This document shows, one piece after another, positions 13,998 to 14,838 of a stretch of 14,838 nucleotides of DNA (positions are counted from its first letter, which is position 1; every line of letters starts with the position of its first letter). The notes under the pieces were generated by a model. The model did no database searches. It had not been told where the DNA came from and saw nothing but the letters and a program-made list of their open reading frames with translations. The translations under genes were made by a program, and so were the position numbers. The stretch comes from an uncultured Pseudorhodobacter sp. (GTDB taxonomy: Bacteria; Pseudomonadota; Alphaproteobacteria; Rhodobacterales; Rhodobacteraceae): NCBI GenBank assembly GCA_945952425.1, contig CAMFIX010000022.1, positions 1 through 14,838 on the forward strand, written 5' to 3'.

Positions 13998-14025
13998 AAA
14001 GGGCCGCGGAAAACCGCGGCCCTTT
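13998..14025 (-). terminator. Rho-independent terminator after the lipoprotein gene
   Basis: A perfect 12-bp stem, AAAGGGCCGCGG (13998-14009) with its complement at 14014-14025, encloses a 4-base loop. On the minus strand the stem ends in CCCTTT and continues TGCTTTG, a short T-rich run. It begins 16 bases after the lipoprotein stop codon. The stem is symmetric, but the plus strand lacks a T-run beyond the stem and no plus-strand gene needs it. The adjacent A+T-rich stretch 13950-13997 probably holds the phoH promoter; a possible -35 is TTGATG (13988-13993 on the minus strand), with no clear -10. Confidence 0.85.
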
Positions 14026-14040
14026 GCGATGGGGAAGGGA

Positions 14041-14376
14041 TCAATAGGTCGGAACCCAGTCCGGCACGCTGTGATCCTGGGCGCGGTAATCGCCCACGAC
14101 GGTGCCCGGCGGATAGATGCCGTTGCAGACCGGCAGGCCCGATTTCGGGTCGTAACGGCGCCCGGTATAGCCTTCGACGCCGTCATCCATCAGCCAGCCC
14201 TGGCAGCCGTCGGGGTCATAGGCGATGGCGGCATGGCCATTGACCAGGGGAGAGCTGTCCAGCCCGGTGTCGTGGTTGGAGGCGATCACCGTGTTCGGCC
14301 CCGGGGTATAGGGCACCAGGCCGCCGCAGGCCGAGAGGGTGGCGAAGGCCATCAGGCCCAAGAGAGAAGCGCGCAT
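14041..14376 (-). CDS. Small secreted lipoprotein with OmpA-partner motif
   Basis: A 111-residue predicted lipoprotein. The N-terminus is a signal peptide ending in the lipobox L14-S-A-C17, so the mature protein would begin at Cys17 followed by GG. There is no Asp at +2, so by the usual enteric rule it would move to the outer membrane. The mature part has a motif at about 54-84 (DPDGCQGW, DDGVEGY, DPKSGLPVC) also found near the visible N-terminus of the adjacent OmpA-family protein. The ATG at 14374-14376 overlaps the upstream stop codon by one base (TGATG), so translation is coupled; a longer in-frame reading across the OmpA gene is a shadow. The two cysteines of the motif (58 and 84) could form a disulphide. 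Function is unknown beyond a likely cell-envelope role. Confidence 0.82.
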   Translation of the reverse strand: MRASLLGLMAFATLSACGGLVPYTPGPNTVIASNHDTGLDSSPLVNGHAAIAYDPDGCQGWLMDDGVEGYTGRRYDPKSGLPVCNGIYPPGTVVGDYRAQDHSVPDWVPTY

Positions 14377-14837
14377 CAGTTCGACCCCCACGTGTAGCAG
14401 ACCACTTCGACGCGGCGGTTCTTTTGCATCCCGGCAGCGGTGGAATTGTCGGCGATCGGCTGACGCTCGCCGAAGCCGATCTGGCGTTCGACCACGGCGC
14501 CGACCGAGCGGGCGACCTCGCCCACCGCCTTGGCGCGGCGGTCCGACAGGCGCATGTTGTATTCGTCCGAGGCGCGGCTGTCGGTATGGCCATAGATCGC
14601 GTAGCCGAAGGCCCCGGCATTCTGGAAGAAGGCGGTCAGGCGGCGGCGGCCGTCGGTGGTCAGCGTCGCGCTGTCGGTGGCGAAGAGCGTGTCGGTGTTC
14701 TCGGTCAGGCAGGTGTTCTTGGCCAGGCAGATCGGCTTGCCGGTCTTGGGATCGACGCGGTCGAGCATATAGCCTTCCAGCCCGCCATCGGCCCACCAGT
14801 GCTGGCAGCCGTCGTCATCGACCCAGATGCCCCAGTT
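14376..14837 (-). CDS. OmpA-family peptidoglycan-binding protein (5' end beyond window)
   Basis: C-terminal 153 residues of a cell-envelope protein with an OmpA C-terminal domain, which binds peptidoglycan non-covalently. Landmarks are FATDSATLTTDGRRRL, YGHTDSRASDEYN followed by LSDRRAKAVGE (the Asp and Arg that bind diaminopimelate in OmpA are present), GFGERQPIADN and KNRRVEVV. The open frame continues past the edge of the window, and the visible residues before the OmpA domain include a cysteine-bearing motif (DDDGCQHW, DGGLEGY, DPKTGKPIC). An internal ATG at 14768 is unlikely to be the start because this motif would be truncated. The stop codon overlaps the lipoprotein start. The N-terminus, including any signal or anchor, is not visible. 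Confidence 0.9.
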   Translation of the reverse strand, partial: NWGIWVDDDGCQHWWADGGLEGYMLDRVDPKTGKPICLAKNTCLTENTDTLFATDSATLTTDGRRRLTAFFQNAGAFGYAIYGHTDSRASDEYNMRLSDRRAKAVGEVARSVGAVVERQIGFGERQPIADNSTAAGMQKNRRVEVVCYTWGSN

Positions 14838-14838
14838 G

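Noticed and set aside
12301..14397. Very long plus-strand open frame opposite the glycosyltransferase, phoH and lipoprotein genes
   Set aside because: It runs antisense through three recognisable genes and a terminator, with low-complexity composition and no known motifs.
14377..14796. Upstream extension of the lipoprotein reading frame
   Set aside because: It is antiparallel-free but out of frame with the OmpA-family gene on the same strand; the signal peptide and lipobox mark the true start at 14376.
1..14838. tRNA, rRNA, CRISPR arrays, insertion sequences or attachment sites
   Set aside because: I saw no cloverleaf-like sequence, regularly spaced repeats, transposase motifs or terminal inverted repeats; no systematic search could be run.

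Overview
The window is high-GC, densely packed DNA from an alphaproteobacterium, most likely Rhodobacterales and Paracoccus-like. The evidence is a CP4-like class II EPSP synthase, a short cytidylate kinase next to it, and an OmpA/lipoprotein pair carrying a cysteine-bearing motif that I recall from OmpA-family proteins of this group. This is judged from protein content only. No RNA genes, CRISPR arrays, insertion sequences or phage genes were seen.

Positions 1-7634 hold a catabolic locus resembling the rhizobial rhizopine (moc) system. On the minus strand lies a sugar/cyclitol ABC importer: periplasmic binding protein (1794-2735), permease (566-1690) and an ATPase cut by the window edge (1-564). 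A hairpin terminator or attenuator separates the binding protein from the permease. Next comes a LacI-family regulator (3075-4109, minus). Divergent from it on the plus strand are a MocD-like di-iron membrane oxygenase (4250-5335), a MocE-type Rieske ferredoxin (5340-5648), a divergent PanB-fold protein (5650-6444) and a Gfo/Idh/MocA dehydrogenase (6507-7634). Inferred logic: import of an O-methylated or aminated cyclitol-like compound, oxidation or demethylation by the MocD/MocE pair, then NAD(P)-dependent oxidation. The PanB-like protein has lost the expected metal ligands and has no assigned step. Two copies of a palindrome, TGACG-N6-CGTCA (14/16 identical when oriented), flank the regulator gene and are the best candidate operators.

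Positions 7650-11043 hold an uncharacterised conserved protein on the minus strand, then a plus-strand housekeeping set: aroA, a small four-helix membrane protein and cmk, joined by overlapping stop/start codons. A 36-bp interrupted dyad lies in the divergent promoter region upstream of aroA.

Positions 11022-14837 are all minus strand: a GlfT2-like glycosyltransferase whose 3' end overlaps cmk tail to tail, a PhoH-family ATPase probably starting at TTG, a strong terminator, a small lipoprotein and an OmpA-family protein cut by the window edge. The last two overlap by one base and share a cysteine-containing motif, suggesting paired cell-envelope proteins.
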